64,000 nucleotides of DNA from BAIKAL-G1 sp943370385 (GCA_943370385.1 CALRQT020000005.1:1-64000); one strand, 5' to 3'. Numbered from the stretch's first letter, positions 18,001 to 26,203 are shown. Notes: a model not told the origin generated them from the letters alone. Program-made: numbers and translations.

Positions 18001-18671
18001 TCGACATCACCCGCCTCGGCCTGATGTTGATGCTCGGCCAGCCCAAAACCACAGCCGAATACATCCAGGCCAGCAGCCGTGTGGGCCGTGAGACCAGTAA
18101 GCCAGGTCTGGTGGTGGTACTGCTTAACCCGAATCGCCCCAGAGATCGTTCCCACTATGAGCACTTCGCCCATAGCCACGATGTCTTCTACAGGGACGTT
18201 GAGGCCACCAGCGTCACACCGTTCTCAGAGCGGGCCCTAGAGCGCGGCCTGCCGGCCATCACCGTGGCCCTGGCGCGTCACCTCAGCGATGAGCTCACTC
18301 CGTCCTGCCGTGCCGGTGATGTGACGGCCCTGGCGAAGGTGCGAGAAGCCGTAGCAGAGGCGCTCAGGCGTCGGGTGGCCATCGCTCTTGTCAATGCTCC
18401 AGCTGATGCTGATGCTCATGCCAACAAGGTGGCGGAGCAGGTGCGTCACATCATTGACGACTGGTGTGCCATTGCCCAGCGCCATGGGCGGATGGAATAT
18501 GGCCGAGAAGACGGCGAGTTACCACCACTATTACGGACCCCACTCGATCCGAAGCTGCTGGAGTTAGACGACGAGAGCGAAAAGCAGTTCAAGGCCAACC
18601 GCAGCCTGCGCGATGTGGAGCCGTCTGCATTGCTGCTGAAGGATCGCATGCAGACCACCACCCGAGGCTGA
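15072..18671 (+). CDS. drmA: DISARM helicase DrmA
   Basis: A 1199-residue helicase core subunit of DISARM. The Walker A sequence is PTGGGKTEAYLG at about residues 481-492. A Cys-rich Zn-ribbon follows (CPWCGVEF, then paired cysteines to VACLNRDC, about 600-655). The DEAH-box variant is DELH at about 744-747, with STATVRR after it. Motifs V-VI read ATNMISVGLDITRLG and YIQASSRVGRE (about 975-1005), the characteristic DrmA form. DrmA is shared by both DISARM classes and forms a complex with DrmB. ATG 15072 is chosen because it follows the hairpin region and no in-frame upstream start gives a recognisable extension. Five bases separate its stop from the drmB ATG. Confidence 0.92.
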   Translation: MTSSTPSSAAVRAQLVTALELELIGPSQRVLQALGAEAQGLDAESLDRLPSSWYPTGFLVPTETDLSLRCDDTADDDFAAADGVDLRKPRSAGAEYKSGSGDDGGSSESGPAKPQLFPSSIGMSVLLPPGGELQLIARWGDYTRLSVGANPDDSASSSRDAGGQREQQTWQRNPRKEALALSHLEITANRGITGKPWPNSNGLHLRWHCRPAPTSQGYADGTVAVTLFLTNERKKAVTLVERDQQSAFQAELELVCSQGFVPRLDPHSGRSGGDWDEAVNALQFRDASEFGVGHNVGVAVDLDSNGGCSCLRTTWIPQATVEKVVPRADVGCELAMEVLDRLASEGFAAIRAALMPLVERYSGWIEEQAAVAGLNSQQRATASQLLGNARGQAERIARGIEALAEPDIRDAFAIANRTMAIAARQRYGVMQGLKADDPALRPPAWRPFQLAFLLMNLVGVARPNDPEFDPKRERDNVDLIFFPTGGGKTEAYLGLAAFTLVMRRLRHGGSLQAGGLSVLMRYTLRLLTLDQLGRASTLICALELERQRQPQKLGNWPFEIGLWVGQAGTPNRMGGKGNSSEATARLRVRAYNDGKTNIKPIPIDTCPWCGVEFGKRSLDDPKPCGTVGVFNLLRQGRPDGDNPEELRVACLNRDCAFKGTNGRNYLPLVAVDDMIYRRLPAFLIATVDKFASLPWEGRSGKLFGKATHVLDGQGFYGPADGDDATKGVRLSERLDAPDLVIQDELHLISGPLGSMAGLYEAVIDELCSRDDLRPKIVASTATVRRAGEQMRALFGRNDSSIFPAPGPDRRDSFFAVTVPADQVPGRLYVGLSAPGRNVKALLLRASLALMSSAHLAWKAAEKKRTTQRKRGETPGPNPADPYMTLLGYFNTIKELGISRRLIEEELTSQLATHGERQRLGDKVERSANRRIANIPLELTSRVSTTEVSTTKDRLSRSFDDKERVDVALATNMISVGLDITRLGLMLMLGQPKTTAEYIQASSRVGRETSKPGLVVVLLNPNRPRDRSHYEHFAHSHDVFYRDVEATSVTPFSERALERGLPAITVALARHLSDELTPSCRAGDVTALAKVREAVAEALRRRVAIALVNAPADADAHANKVAEQVRHIIDDWCAIAQRHGRMEYGREDGELPPLLRTPLDPKLLELDDESEKQFKANRSLRDVEPSALLLKDRMQTTTRG

Positions 18672-18676
18672 CCCCC

Positions 18677-20629
18677 ATGACCGCATCACGAGGCACCAAC
18701 AATCATCCGGTTGGCGAAGTACGCCACGGCCAACTCATCACTAGTTATGGTCCCGGCGCCATGGTGGATCTGCCGGATCGCTCTGTCGTCGTGGGAGGGC
18801 TCAATCTCTGGCATTATAACCGTGACGACGACAGCAGTTTCATTGATGAACCCCGCCTAATTGCAAAGCTGCGTGGACTGCTGAACGTGGGAGCACTGTT
18901 GCTCAAACGCCCCCCCAGCGAAGACGATTCGTACGCCGATAAGTTCAAGAGTAGCAGCGGTATACGTTCACCCCAGTTTCCCCTCTGGTTCGTTGCCCAG
19001 CCCAAGAAAGATCCATTTCCACCGTATATGGATGAATCCGGGAAGCGCTATCGCACCCGCCCGCTGATCCACAAGGAGCGATTGGTGAATGATAAGTTGC
19101 CTTGGAAAGAACCAGGTGGCAAGAAACAAGACCTCGATGTCGTGCCTGTTCGCTTTGTGCAGTGCTGCGCCAATGGCCATCTCAGTGACATCGACTGGGA
19201 TCGCTTCGCCCACGGCGGTGCTAGGAGCAAATGTCAGGAGGATCTCTGGCTCGACGAGGCCGGCGCCGGCAACGATTTCAATGAGATCTATGTGCGTTGC
19301 CCAAAATGCAAGCAACGTCAGGCCCTTGCGAGCACCAAGGGAGAAAACGGAGCCTCATTGCTGGGCCAGTGTCGCGGCCATCGCCCTTGGCTTGGCAACT
19401 TCAGCACTGAGGCCCTGGCCTGCTCCGATGAGAAGGGCAAACCCCGCTATAACCGGCTGCTGGTGCGATCGGCCAGCAACGCCTACTTCCCGGAGACTGT
19501 GGGAGCCATTTCGATCCCAGAAGCGGAAGATCCGTTGCGGCAAATAATTATCAGCCAGCTGAGCGATTTCGAGAAAATCACAAGTGCCGAGAAACTCAGC
19601 CTAGCCCTGGAGATGGATTTACTCAAGGAGCGCCTAGCAGCGCCCCTACGCGGTCGTGATCCAAACGAGGTGATGGCTCTACTGAATGCAGTCCGTGGCA
19701 GCAAAGGAGATGCGCGTAGCGAAAAGCAGCCGCCCCTCAAACTCCAGGAGATAAAGGCCCTTTATGCGCCAGCCAACTTGCTCGGGTCATCGGATCCCAG
19801 CTCGACCTTTCATGCTGAGATCGTCCCACTGATTAATAAACCTGCCTGGTTTAGCCAACGTTTCGATCGGGTGCTGAAGGTGCATCGATTGCGAGAAGTG
19901 ATGGCCTTGATCGGATTCACCAGACTCGAGCCGATCGTCAAAGGTGTGGATGGTGATCCGATTGACCAGCACAACATTGGTGCTAATCGTGCAGACATCA
20001 ATAATAAGGAGCTCGATTGGGTGCCGGCTATCGAGAACTTCGGAGAAGGTCTGTTCCTTGGCGTTAGTGAATCAGAACTAAAGGCCTGGCGTCTGAAGGA
20101 TGGCGTGGTGCAGCACAGCTCCAAGCACCGTGAGGCCTGCAAGCTCTGGAACCGCGACCATGGCCTCAAGGCCAATGACTTCGACTGGCCCGGCGAGGCC
20201 TACCTGATGCTTCACAGCCTGGCCCACCTGTTGATCACAACGGCGGCCCTGGAATGCGGCTATGGCGCGTCGGCCATAAAGGAGCGGATCTACAGCTTCC
20301 CGGGCCAGGGGTACGGGATCCTGCTGTACACCAGTGGCAGCGGTTCAGAAGGAACCCTCGGCGGGCTGGTGTCGCTGGCTGATCGCATCGATCAGCTTGT
20401 GGCCGCCGCCCTAGAGCGGGGCCGGCTCTGCTCCAACGATCCCTTCTGCTCCATGCACCAGCCCGAGAGTGATCTTGAGAAGCGCTATAGCCATGGCGCA
20501 GCCTGCCACGGCTGCCTTCTGATCGCCGAAACCAGCTGTGAGCAACGAAACCAGTTCCTGGATCGAGCTTTTGTGGTGCCCACGCTGGATGTGACCGACG
20601 CATCCTTTTTCCCTGAACAACTGCCATGA
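18677..20629 (+). CDS. drmB: DISARM protein DrmB (DUF1998)
   Basis: A 650-residue DUF1998-containing protein. The N-terminus has the family hallmark GQLITSYGPGAMVDLPDRS, and the C-terminal DUF1998 region shows LMLHSLAHLLI, YTSGSGSEGTLGGL and a cysteine set (CSNDPFC, CHGC) suited to metal binding. Additional paired cysteines occur at about 215-235 (VRCPKCKQ). DrmB partners with DrmA and is a core DISARM component. The ATG at 18677 is preferred to the longer frame starting at 18464, which would overlap the end of drmA by 200 bases with no domain content. Its stop overlaps drmC as ATGA. Confidence 0.92.
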   Translation: MTASRGTNNHPVGEVRHGQLITSYGPGAMVDLPDRSVVVGGLNLWHYNRDDDSSFIDEPRLIAKLRGLLNVGALLLKRPPSEDDSYADKFKSSSGIRSPQFPLWFVAQPKKDPFPPYMDESGKRYRTRPLIHKERLVNDKLPWKEPGGKKQDLDVVPVRFVQCCANGHLSDIDWDRFAHGGARSKCQEDLWLDEAGAGNDFNEIYVRCPKCKQRQALASTKGENGASLLGQCRGHRPWLGNFSTEALACSDEKGKPRYNRLLVRSASNAYFPETVGAISIPEAEDPLRQIIISQLSDFEKITSAEKLSLALEMDLLKERLAAPLRGRDPNEVMALLNAVRGSKGDARSEKQPPLKLQEIKALYAPANLLGSSDPSSTFHAEIVPLINKPAWFSQRFDRVLKVHRLREVMALIGFTRLEPIVKGVDGDPIDQHNIGANRADINNKELDWVPAIENFGEGLFLGVSESELKAWRLKDGVVQHSSKHREACKLWNRDHGLKANDFDWPGEAYLMLHSLAHLLITTAALECGYGASAIKERIYSFPGQGYGILLYTSGSGSEGTLGGLVSLADRIDQLVAAALERGRLCSNDPFCSMHQPESDLEKRYSHGAACHGCLLIAETSCEQRNQFLDRAFVVPTLDVTDASFFPEQLP

Positions 20630-21507
20630 GCCAGCCCCTGCTGGCCCTCACCAGCGGCGAACTACAGCGCCTGGCGGCGTGTCTGCGCTCCCAGGCCGCA
20701 GTACCGGGCGAGGCGGCTCTCAGCCAGCATCAGATCGCCAGCGACAGCCCCCAGCTGCGCCAGACACTGGTCACATGGCTGGAGGGCTGGGAACAACGGG
20801 GTGGCAACAATGCCAACCTGGACCTCACCATCGCTCTGCTGCTTGAGCAACGCAACAAGCAAGGCTTTGGGATGGCGGAGCTGGTTTGGTCGGGCCCCCA
20901 GGGAGGACCAGGTGACATCACCCGTGATCAAGCCGTGTTGATACGCGAGATGGTGGAGCGCTGCCAGCAGCGGCTGCTGGTCACGACATTTAATCTTTGG
21001 CGGGGTGGCTTCATTGCCGAGCTGCTTGATCGTGTCCAGCAGCGGCTAGAAAGCCATCCCAACCTGGACGCCCGCATGGTGGTTAACATCCCCCGCCCGA
21101 GGGGAAGCACCGTACTTGCGGATCAACTGCGCCAGGCTTTTGTCCATGACACCTGGCGACATCTCTGGGATCCATCCCGCCCAAGGCCACGCGGTTATTT
21201 CGATCCGCGCTCTCTTGATCTCTCTCGCGAACGTCCCACCGTGTTTCATGTGAAGTGCTGCGTTTCGGATGAGGAGCTACTCGTCACCAGCGCCAACCTT
21301 AGCGATAGCGCCCAGTTTGACAACTGCGAACTAGGGATCTACTTCCCTAATGGCAGACTATCATCAGGCAAAAGCCAGTCGTCAGCAAAGAACCGAACCA
21401 AAGATCATAGTCGTGCCGATGCAGTTTGGGGACATTTTGATCGGCTCATTTACAGGCATCCGCCTGCTCTTATGCCAATTGAGCAAACCCCTCCCAATTC
21501 TTTTTAG
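20626..21507 (+). CDS. drmC: DISARM phospholipase-D-fold protein DrmC
   Basis: A 293-residue PLD-superfamily protein with one complete HxK(x4)D motif (HVKCCVSD, about residues 208-215) followed by SANLSDSAQFDNCELG. A helical N-terminus of about 100 residues precedes it. In the PLD superfamily two such motifs, often from a dimer, make the phosphodiesterase site; DrmC is the putative nuclease of DISARM and was reported dispensable in at least one system. Starts inside the drmB stop (ATGA). The last ~45 residues after GIYF are hydrophilic and unremarkable. The 3' end overlaps the convergent neighbour by four bases, with no room for a terminator. Confidence 0.85.
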   Translation: MSQPLLALTSGELQRLAACLRSQAAVPGEAALSQHQIASDSPQLRQTLVTWLEGWEQRGGNNANLDLTIALLLEQRNKQGFGMAELVWSGPQGGPGDITRDQAVLIREMVERCQQRLLVTTFNLWRGGFIAELLDRVQQRLESHPNLDARMVVNIPRPRGSTVLADQLRQAFVHDTWRHLWDPSRPRPRGYFDPRSLDLSRERPTVFHVKCCVSDEELLVTSANLSDSAQFDNCELGIYFPNGRLSSGKSQSSAKNRTKDHSRADAVWGHFDRLIYRHPPALMPIEQTPPNSF

Positions 21508-22868
21508 TGAGCCATTGAATCCCTTTGGACCATCAGGTCGCCTGCAGCCATGGGGCCCGAAGGATAGTCAATACGATCCAAGATAGCCTGGATGCGTTCG
21601 CCAAACCGATCGGCCTGCTCGTCTATCAACCGTGCTGCCAGGTCGCTATCGCCGCCGCTACGCAGGGTCTTCTGCAAGATTGTTTGGCGGGAGAGCGCCA
21701 CCAGCTGCTCAACACGCACCACCCGTTGCCGCAAAGCTTGCACGATCAGCTCGCGGTAGATGATGCAGTGGTAGAAATGGAATTCAGGCTCCAGCTGACC
21801 CATCTCCTGCGCGATCGCAATGCGCAAGTCTTGAAGTTGCTGATAGGCGCCGCGTACACTTTCTAGTGCTGCCGTTTCATCCACATGGGACTGACTCCCT
21901 GATTGGCGCATAGTCTGCTGAGCTTGGGCATGAAGCACCATCAGTTCGCCAAGCTGACCGCCGATGTTCAACATGTCATCACTGAGGCCATTGAGAACCG
22001 GTCCAATGGCCCCACTCAGGGCGGCAAAGCGATCGTGCAAAATTGCAAGCTCCTCCCGCAGCTGGGATAGATCTTCTGCTTGAAAGGTTGATGAAGCGTC
22101 CTTGGCAGGTGGATGAATCTGGTTCCATCGCTCAGCCAGCCCAGAGCGCTCTCCGGCCAATTGCACGAACGAACGTTCTACATGTCCCAGCAGCTGTTTA
22201 ACGTTGATTCCGTTCAGAACCACCAAGGCCTGTTCAAGCCCTGCTTGAACAGCTGGTGGGATCGTTATCGCTGTGGCCAGGATCATCCTGCCGGTAGATA
22301 GAAGTTCGGCGGGCATCTCCGCCAACCTAAGCACAGAGGCATGCCAAGAAAGAGAATGATATTCAGTATCCGCTTTGGAGTGTGAGGCGTGATGGCGGTC
22401 CTGTTGGAGCTTGATGCACAGCCCACGCGCCTCCTGAAGCAATCCCGTAAAGCGCAATAGATCTCCGGACCCTTCTGGTTTCAGTCGTATCTGCTCTGGC
22501 AAGTGGCGCCAGAGGTCGTGAATCAGAACGGCTGTCCGACGTGAACCCCGATCTGTGTTCAACAGGACTTCCCAACGCTCGTAAAACCTGTAGGGCTCTG
22601 GCTGGATCTGTAGTAGAAGTCCTTCAAGCTCTTGGCGCGCAAGCTGGAGATCGTCTGGCTCCTCCCGTTGCTGTGTCCTTAGGTTTCGGCCTTGAGCCTG
22701 CAAATTCTGTAGCGCCAGAACTTTCACGGGTAGGGCTAGTTCCACTACCGCAAGCAGCAGACGACCGGTGAGCAGCGCTAAACCCCGCTCCTTATCGAGG
22801 GGGATGGCCGCTTGCAGGCTGCCGTATGCCGGCTGCTCTCCCACCTGATCGTCTGCTGATCTGCCCAT
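21504..22868 (-). CDS. Unknown 454-residue protein next to DISARM
   Basis: Not recognised. A long helical protein with many Leu/Gln/Glu-rich heptad-like stretches (coiled-coil potential about residues 55-90 and 265-350), one hydrophobic segment at about 33-52 (LLTGRLLLAVVELAL) that may be amphipathic rather than transmembrane, and no clear nuclease, ATPase or HTH motif. Codon use is of the island type. It is convergent with drmC, overlapping its stop by four bases. Position beside DISARM suggests a defence or regulatory role, but this is guilt by association only. Confidence 0.55.
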   Translation of the reverse strand: MGRSADDQVGEQPAYGSLQAAIPLDKERGLALLTGRLLLAVVELALPVKVLALQNLQAQGRNLRTQQREEPDDLQLARQELEGLLLQIQPEPYRFYERWEVLLNTDRGSRRTAVLIHDLWRHLPEQIRLKPEGSGDLLRFTGLLQEARGLCIKLQQDRHHASHSKADTEYHSLSWHASVLRLAEMPAELLSTGRMILATAITIPPAVQAGLEQALVVLNGINVKQLLGHVERSFVQLAGERSGLAERWNQIHPPAKDASSTFQAEDLSQLREELAILHDRFAALSGAIGPVLNGLSDDMLNIGGQLGELMVLHAQAQQTMRQSGSQSHVDETAALESVRGAYQQLQDLRIAIAQEMGQLEPEFHFYHCIIYRELIVQALRQRVVRVEQLVALSRQTILQKTLRSGGDSDLAARLIDEQADRFGERIQAILDRIDYPSGPMAAGDLMVQRDSMAH

Positions 22869-23032
22869 CCATTGTCCATGCTGCTAGCGGAATCCGGCCC
22901 AGTGGGGGAGCTGACTCTCAGCTAGGGAAGCCACCACATCAACGTTTTGATTGGCAGTGATCTGAATGACAGCCCCCAGTCCTGACCAATAGGCCTGGTG
23001 CTCCACGGCCCTTCACCGCCGCTGACCCTGTA

Positions 23033-23060
23033 ATTGAGGCGGCATGAGGAGCGCCTCAAT
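23033..23060. other. Perfect 9-bp inverted repeat in the gap between the unknown gene and ardC
   Basis: ATTGAGGCG, a 10-base loop, then CGCCTCAAT. The 280-bp gap (22869-23148) lies upstream of the unknown gene and downstream of ardC on the minus strand. The hairpin could be a regulatory site for the unknown gene, or a transcription-stopping structure; no T-run follows on either strand. Confidence 0.4.
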
Positions 23061-23114
23061 CCTTCAAGGGTGACGCAGGACCTCGCCATGGGGACCTGCC
23101 TGGGCTCACGAGTA

Positions 23115-23139
23115 GGCCGGCGACCCTGAGCCGCCGGCC
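23115..23139 (-). terminator. Putative hairpin terminator after ardC
   Basis: An 8-bp GGCCGGCG/CGCCGGCC inverted repeat with a 9-base loop, ten bases beyond the ardC stop on the minus strand. The stem is strong, but a U-tract is absent, so factor-dependent or weak termination is the most that can be said. Confidence 0.4.
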
Positions 23140-23148
23140 CATGGCCCT

Positions 23149-24165
23149 TCAGGCCCCGTGGACTTCGGCCTGGCTATCCGTTTCGCCAGGCCCCACCCCC
23201 TCCGCCGCAATCAACTCCACCGCCTGCCGGGCCTCCCCCAGCACCTGAAACAGCACCTTGGGCTCGGCCTGGAGCAGGGCGATCCAATGCTCCAGATAGG
23301 CGGCATGGCTCTGGAGTTCACTGCCGATCTCGAGCCGATCGCCCAGGAGCACGGCCCCTAGCTCGGCCACCAGCTCCTCCCTGGCATAGCGGGGCTTGCC
23401 AAAGGCGCCACCGAGATCACGCTTGAGGCGGGAGGAATGACCGGTGGAATGGACCTGCTCATGGGCCCAGGTGGCATAGAAGGCCGCCGGGGAAAGGAAG
23501 CTGGCTCGCTCAGGCAGCTGGATTCGATCAACCTGGGGCAGATAGAAGGCCCGATCACCTCCATAGCTGACCGGCACCGGCCAGGCGGAGAGCACGGCCT
23601 CTGCCGCGGCTAAGCGCTCCGACTCTGGCCGGGCCTGCTGGCCGGCTGCTTCTTGCCGGGCCGCGATCAGCTCAGCCAGCCCTGGCCCCTCCAGATCGCC
23701 AGCATTGAAGACCGGCACGGGCCAATAGCTCACCCAGCTACGGGCAGCCCCCTCCGGGCCCCCTGCTTCCCCCTGCTGGGTGGACTCCTGCTGATCCGCC
23801 TGCTGATGCAGCTGGGGCCGCAGGATCATCGCCGCCTTGCTGCCCTTCTTGGGACTGATGCCGAGGCCCTTGGCTTCCGCGTAGCCGCACCAGAACGGCA
23901 GGGCTGATCCCCGAATGTGCATGCCCAAGGTGAGCAGGATCGGATTGGAGCCCCGATAACGATGGCCACTGATCAAATTGCAGTGGTGCCCCCCGCCGGA
24001 GCCATCCCAGGGCTTGCGCCAGGGAGCGACCTCTTGCTGCATCAGCTCGATCAGGCTGAGGACTAGGCGCTCCTGGGCCGTGGGCCCGGACTTGCGGCTT
24101 ACTGTCTTTGGGGCCTTTGAATTCGATTTTGCGGAACCTTTTTGACGGGACTGGGTGACGGCCAT
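23149..24165 (-). CDS. ArdC-like antirestriction protein (DUF1738 plus zincin domain)
   Basis: A 338-residue protein. The N-terminal DUF1738/ArdC ssDNA-binding domain is seen in EVAPWRKPW, GHRYRGSNPILL and FWCGYAEAKGLG (about residues 40-105). The C-terminal domain has a zincin metallopeptidase site, WAHEQVHSTGHSSR (HExxH-like HEQVH, about 243-247). ArdC proteins protect incoming plasmid DNA from restriction and are carried by conjugative elements. The ATG at 24165 is chosen because the extended frame to 24348 adds only a low-complexity leader and passes through a hairpin repeat. The middle contains a Gln-rich linker (about 120-140). Its presence beside DISARM marks a mobile-element origin for this part of the island. 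Confidence 0.82.
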   Translation of the reverse strand: MAVTQSRQKGSAKSNSKAPKTVSRKSGPTAQERLVLSLIELMQQEVAPWRKPWDGSGGGHHCNLISGHRYRGSNPILLTLGMHIRGSALPFWCGYAEAKGLGISPKKGSKAAMILRPQLHQQADQQESTQQGEAGGPEGAARSWVSYWPVPVFNAGDLEGPGLAELIAARQEAAGQQARPESERLAAAEAVLSAWPVPVSYGGDRAFYLPQVDRIQLPERASFLSPAAFYATWAHEQVHSTGHSSRLKRDLGGAFGKPRYAREELVAELGAVLLGDRLEIGSELQSHAAYLEHWIALLQAEPKVLFQVLGEARQAVELIAAEGVGPGETDSQAEVHGA

Positions 24166-24204
24166 GGCCGGCTGGGCGTGGAACGCCCCCTTGGTCCTCG
24201 CGTC

Positions 24205-24241
24205 GGCAAGGGGCGCGTAGCGCCTTGCGTCAGCCCTTGCC
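24205..24241 (-). repeat. 37-bp hairpin-forming repeat, copy A
   Basis: The outer arms GGCAAGGG and CCCTTGCC enclose a second inverted pair (GGCGC/GCGCC), so the unit can fold into nested hairpins. It lies 40 bases upstream of the ardC start on the same transcript. Copy B at 26109-26145 differs at only two of 37 positions. Neither copy is inside a confident gene. Confidence 0.7.
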
Positions 24242-24446
24242 CGCGAGGCCACCATGGGGCAACCCACGCCAGCCCCCCTTACGGGTTGGGGCCAGTGGTT
24301 GGGCTGCTGGATGCCCCAGCTCGGCGGACCGCTCTGGCAGTGACCCACTGCATGCCAGTACGACGCCGGGGCTTGCTTTTCCTCTTGACGACAATGGGCT
24401 GGTGCATTTGCTGCGCCAGCCCTAGGATTGACGCAATTGCAACAGG

Positions 24447-24836
24447 ATGATGGCAGTTGTGGATCGCGCAGCGCCGGTTTCAGCGCAGTCAGCCCCCCTC
24501 AGTGATGACCAGTTGCTGCTGCAGGCGGTGTTGCGTACGGCCGATGAGCTGGATCTGAGCCGTACCGCTTTGGCCAAGGTGCTGGGTCGCGACCGCTCCA
24601 TGTTTGCCCGCGCTAAGGGGATCGATCCGAGCTCCAAAACCGGTGAGTTGGCGCTGCTGCTGATCCGGCTTTACCGCAGCTTGTCAGTTTTAGTCGGCAA
24701 CGATCGCATGCTAATCCGTCATTGGTTCCACACCGCCAACCGCCACGTTGGTGGTGTGCCGGCAGACCAAGTGCAGCGCACGGAATCCCTAGTCGAGATT
24801 GTGCATTACCTCGACGCCATGCGTTCGCCAATTTGA
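24447..24836 (+). CDS. Xre/MbcA/ParS-type antitoxin (DUF2384 family)
   Basis: A 129-residue protein with an N-terminal Xre-like HTH (LDLSRTALAKVLGRDRSMFAR, about residues 35-56) and a C-terminal DUF2384 toxin-binding domain (LLIRLYRSLSVLVGND, then VEIVHYLDAM). These antitoxins neutralise RES toxins and autoregulate the pair. The gene begins with ATGATG, so translation may start at 24447 or 24450. A TTGACGCAATTGC sequence 20 bases upstream contains the small palindrome GCAATTGC, a possible promoter/operator element. It is followed three bases after its stop by the RES gene. Confidence 0.82.
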   Translation: MMAVVDRAAPVSAQSAPLSDDQLLLQAVLRTADELDLSRTALAKVLGRDRSMFARAKGIDPSSKTGELALLLIRLYRSLSVLVGNDRMLIRHWFHTANRHVGGVPADQVQRTESLVEIVHYLDAMRSPI

Positions 24837-24839
24837 GCT

Positions 24840-25589
24840 GTGGATTTACGTGTCATTGCAGCGGCCGCTCCTGAAGCTTCTTTGCGAGGAACGGTGCTAC
24901 GGCTTGTGCAGCAACAGGGCATCGATAGCCTTGCTCCATTAGTTGACAACCTTGAGCAATTAGCACGTCTTGAGGGCTTGGTTGAAATTAGCAAGCCTCC
25001 GTTTAAGTTATCTCGGCTAGATGCACCCAGTCATCCCCTTCTAATGACGCCTTTTCGCTATCCACCGCTAAGGCACGGATCTCGCTTTGGTGCCCGCACG
25101 GCAAGGGGGATGTTCTATGGCTCCCGCAGCCGCATTGGCTCACTTGTAGAAGGTGCCTACTACGCCTTGCTGTTCTGGGAAGGACTAATTGATCCACCGC
25201 CGGTACCGATACGGCGTCGCCAGACGTTGTTCTCGGTTCTGGTTGAGACTGCCCGGGGCCTGCAACTCCAAGCCATTAGCGATCCGGCCGCCCAGGCTGT
25301 CCTGCGTGATCCAAATCATTATGGGCCCACCCAACTGCTTGGAACATGGATGCGTGAACGGGGCATTGAGGCCTTTGAGTATCTCAGCGCCCGCTCGAAA
25401 GAACCGCTCGTGCATGTGGGCATCATCACCCCAGAGATATTTCGCTCAACCCCCTTTGATCAAGTTGAGATCACTGTTGAAGTTACTGGAGAGCAGGTCT
25501 CATTTCTTTGTCACGATGACGATGGTCTGCACCGGTACCCCCGAGAACTCTTTCTAAATGATGGTCAACTGCCTCTTGCTGCTCGCTGA
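24840..25589 (+). CDS. RES-domain toxin
   Basis: A 249-residue RES-family toxin. The domain core is visible as FRYPPLRHGSRFG (about residues 62-74), GMFYGSRSRIGSLVEGAYY and LQLQAISDP, including the conserved arginine, tyrosine and serine positions after which the family is named. RES toxins degrade NAD+ and halt growth. The start is GTG at 24840, three bases after the antitoxin stop; no better start is in frame. With the Xre-DUF2384 gene it forms a type II module. An additional N-terminal helical extension of about 50 residues precedes the RES core, as in many family members. Confidence 0.82.
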   Translation: MDLRVIAAAAPEASLRGTVLRLVQQQGIDSLAPLVDNLEQLARLEGLVEISKPPFKLSRLDAPSHPLLMTPFRYPPLRHGSRFGARTARGMFYGSRSRIGSLVEGAYYALLFWEGLIDPPPVPIRRRQTLFSVLVETARGLQLQAISDPAAQAVLRDPNHYGPTQLLGTWMRERGIEAFEYLSARSKEPLVHVGIITPEIFRSTPFDQVEITVEVTGEQVSFLCHDDDGLHRYPRELFLNDGQLPLAAR

Positions 25590-25758
25590 TGTTGCTCCTA
25601 ATTAAGGCAACAGCTGCACGGAATCGGACTGTATCATGGAAGCAGATTGCTTTGTGGTGATGCGTACTTTTTGGCCCATTAATTTGGTTCAGTTTTAATT
25701 TTTTCCCCAGAGTCTGAGTTGAATCGGGGGCCGGCAAGCAGCCCCCTGGAGCCCGTGC

Positions 25759-26055
25759 TCACCCCACTGCCGCGATCGGCACCACCAGGGCTGCCGGCTC
25801 CAGCTCGAACTCCTCAATGCTGACCTGCTGCTCTGCCCAGGCCTCCCGAGCGGCGGCGATGGCATCGGCCCGCTCCAGGAACAGGGCAATCACCGGCAAC
25901 ACCTCCTCTTCCAACAGGGCAATTTCCTCTTCCACCAGGGGCGCTTCATAGGAACACTCCCGCACCCCCAGCTCCTGCAGGCGCAGATAGCGCTCGATCC
26001 TTTGCTGCGCAAGTAGCAACAGGGTGATGGGATGGGAGGACAGCAGGCTGGACAT
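25759..26055 (-). CDS. Small hypothetical protein
   Basis: A 98-residue predicted protein of unknown function; glutamate-rich helices (VEEEIALLEEEVLPV) and no membrane segment. The ATG at 26055 (MSSLL) is preferred over 26091 because it gives a globular beginning. Downstream of repeat copy B on the same strand, which gives it a leader like that of ardC. No relative is recognised. Coding status rests on frame length and amino-acid composition only. Confidence 0.45.
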   Translation of the reverse strand: MSSLLSSHPITLLLLAQQRIERYLRLQELGVRECSYEAPLVEEEIALLEEEVLPVIALFLERADAIAAAREAWAEQQVSIEEFELEPAALVVPIAAVG

Positions 26056-26108
26056 GGGCCTGGGCGCCTGGGGCGCAGCGATGGGACACATCCCGTGCCG
26101 CCGGATCA

Positions 26109-26145
26109 GGCAAGGGGCGCGCAGCGCCTCGCGTCAGCCCTTGCC
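26109..26145 (-). repeat. 37-bp hairpin-forming repeat, copy B
   Basis: Second copy of the repeat seen at 24205-24241, with two substitutions, lying 54 bases upstream of the preferred start of the small hypothetical gene. The outer 8-bp inverted arms are unchanged and both substitutions fall in the interior, consistent with conservation of the outer fold. Confidence 0.7.
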
Positions 26146-26203
26146 CCGGCGGACACTGGAGCGACCCGGCGCGGAGACCCCTGACGGGGTTGGTGTTTGG
26201 CGA

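Noticed and set aside
23033..23139. A strong intrinsic terminator after ardC
   Set aside because: Two inverted repeats are present but neither has a U-tract; listed only as putative structures.
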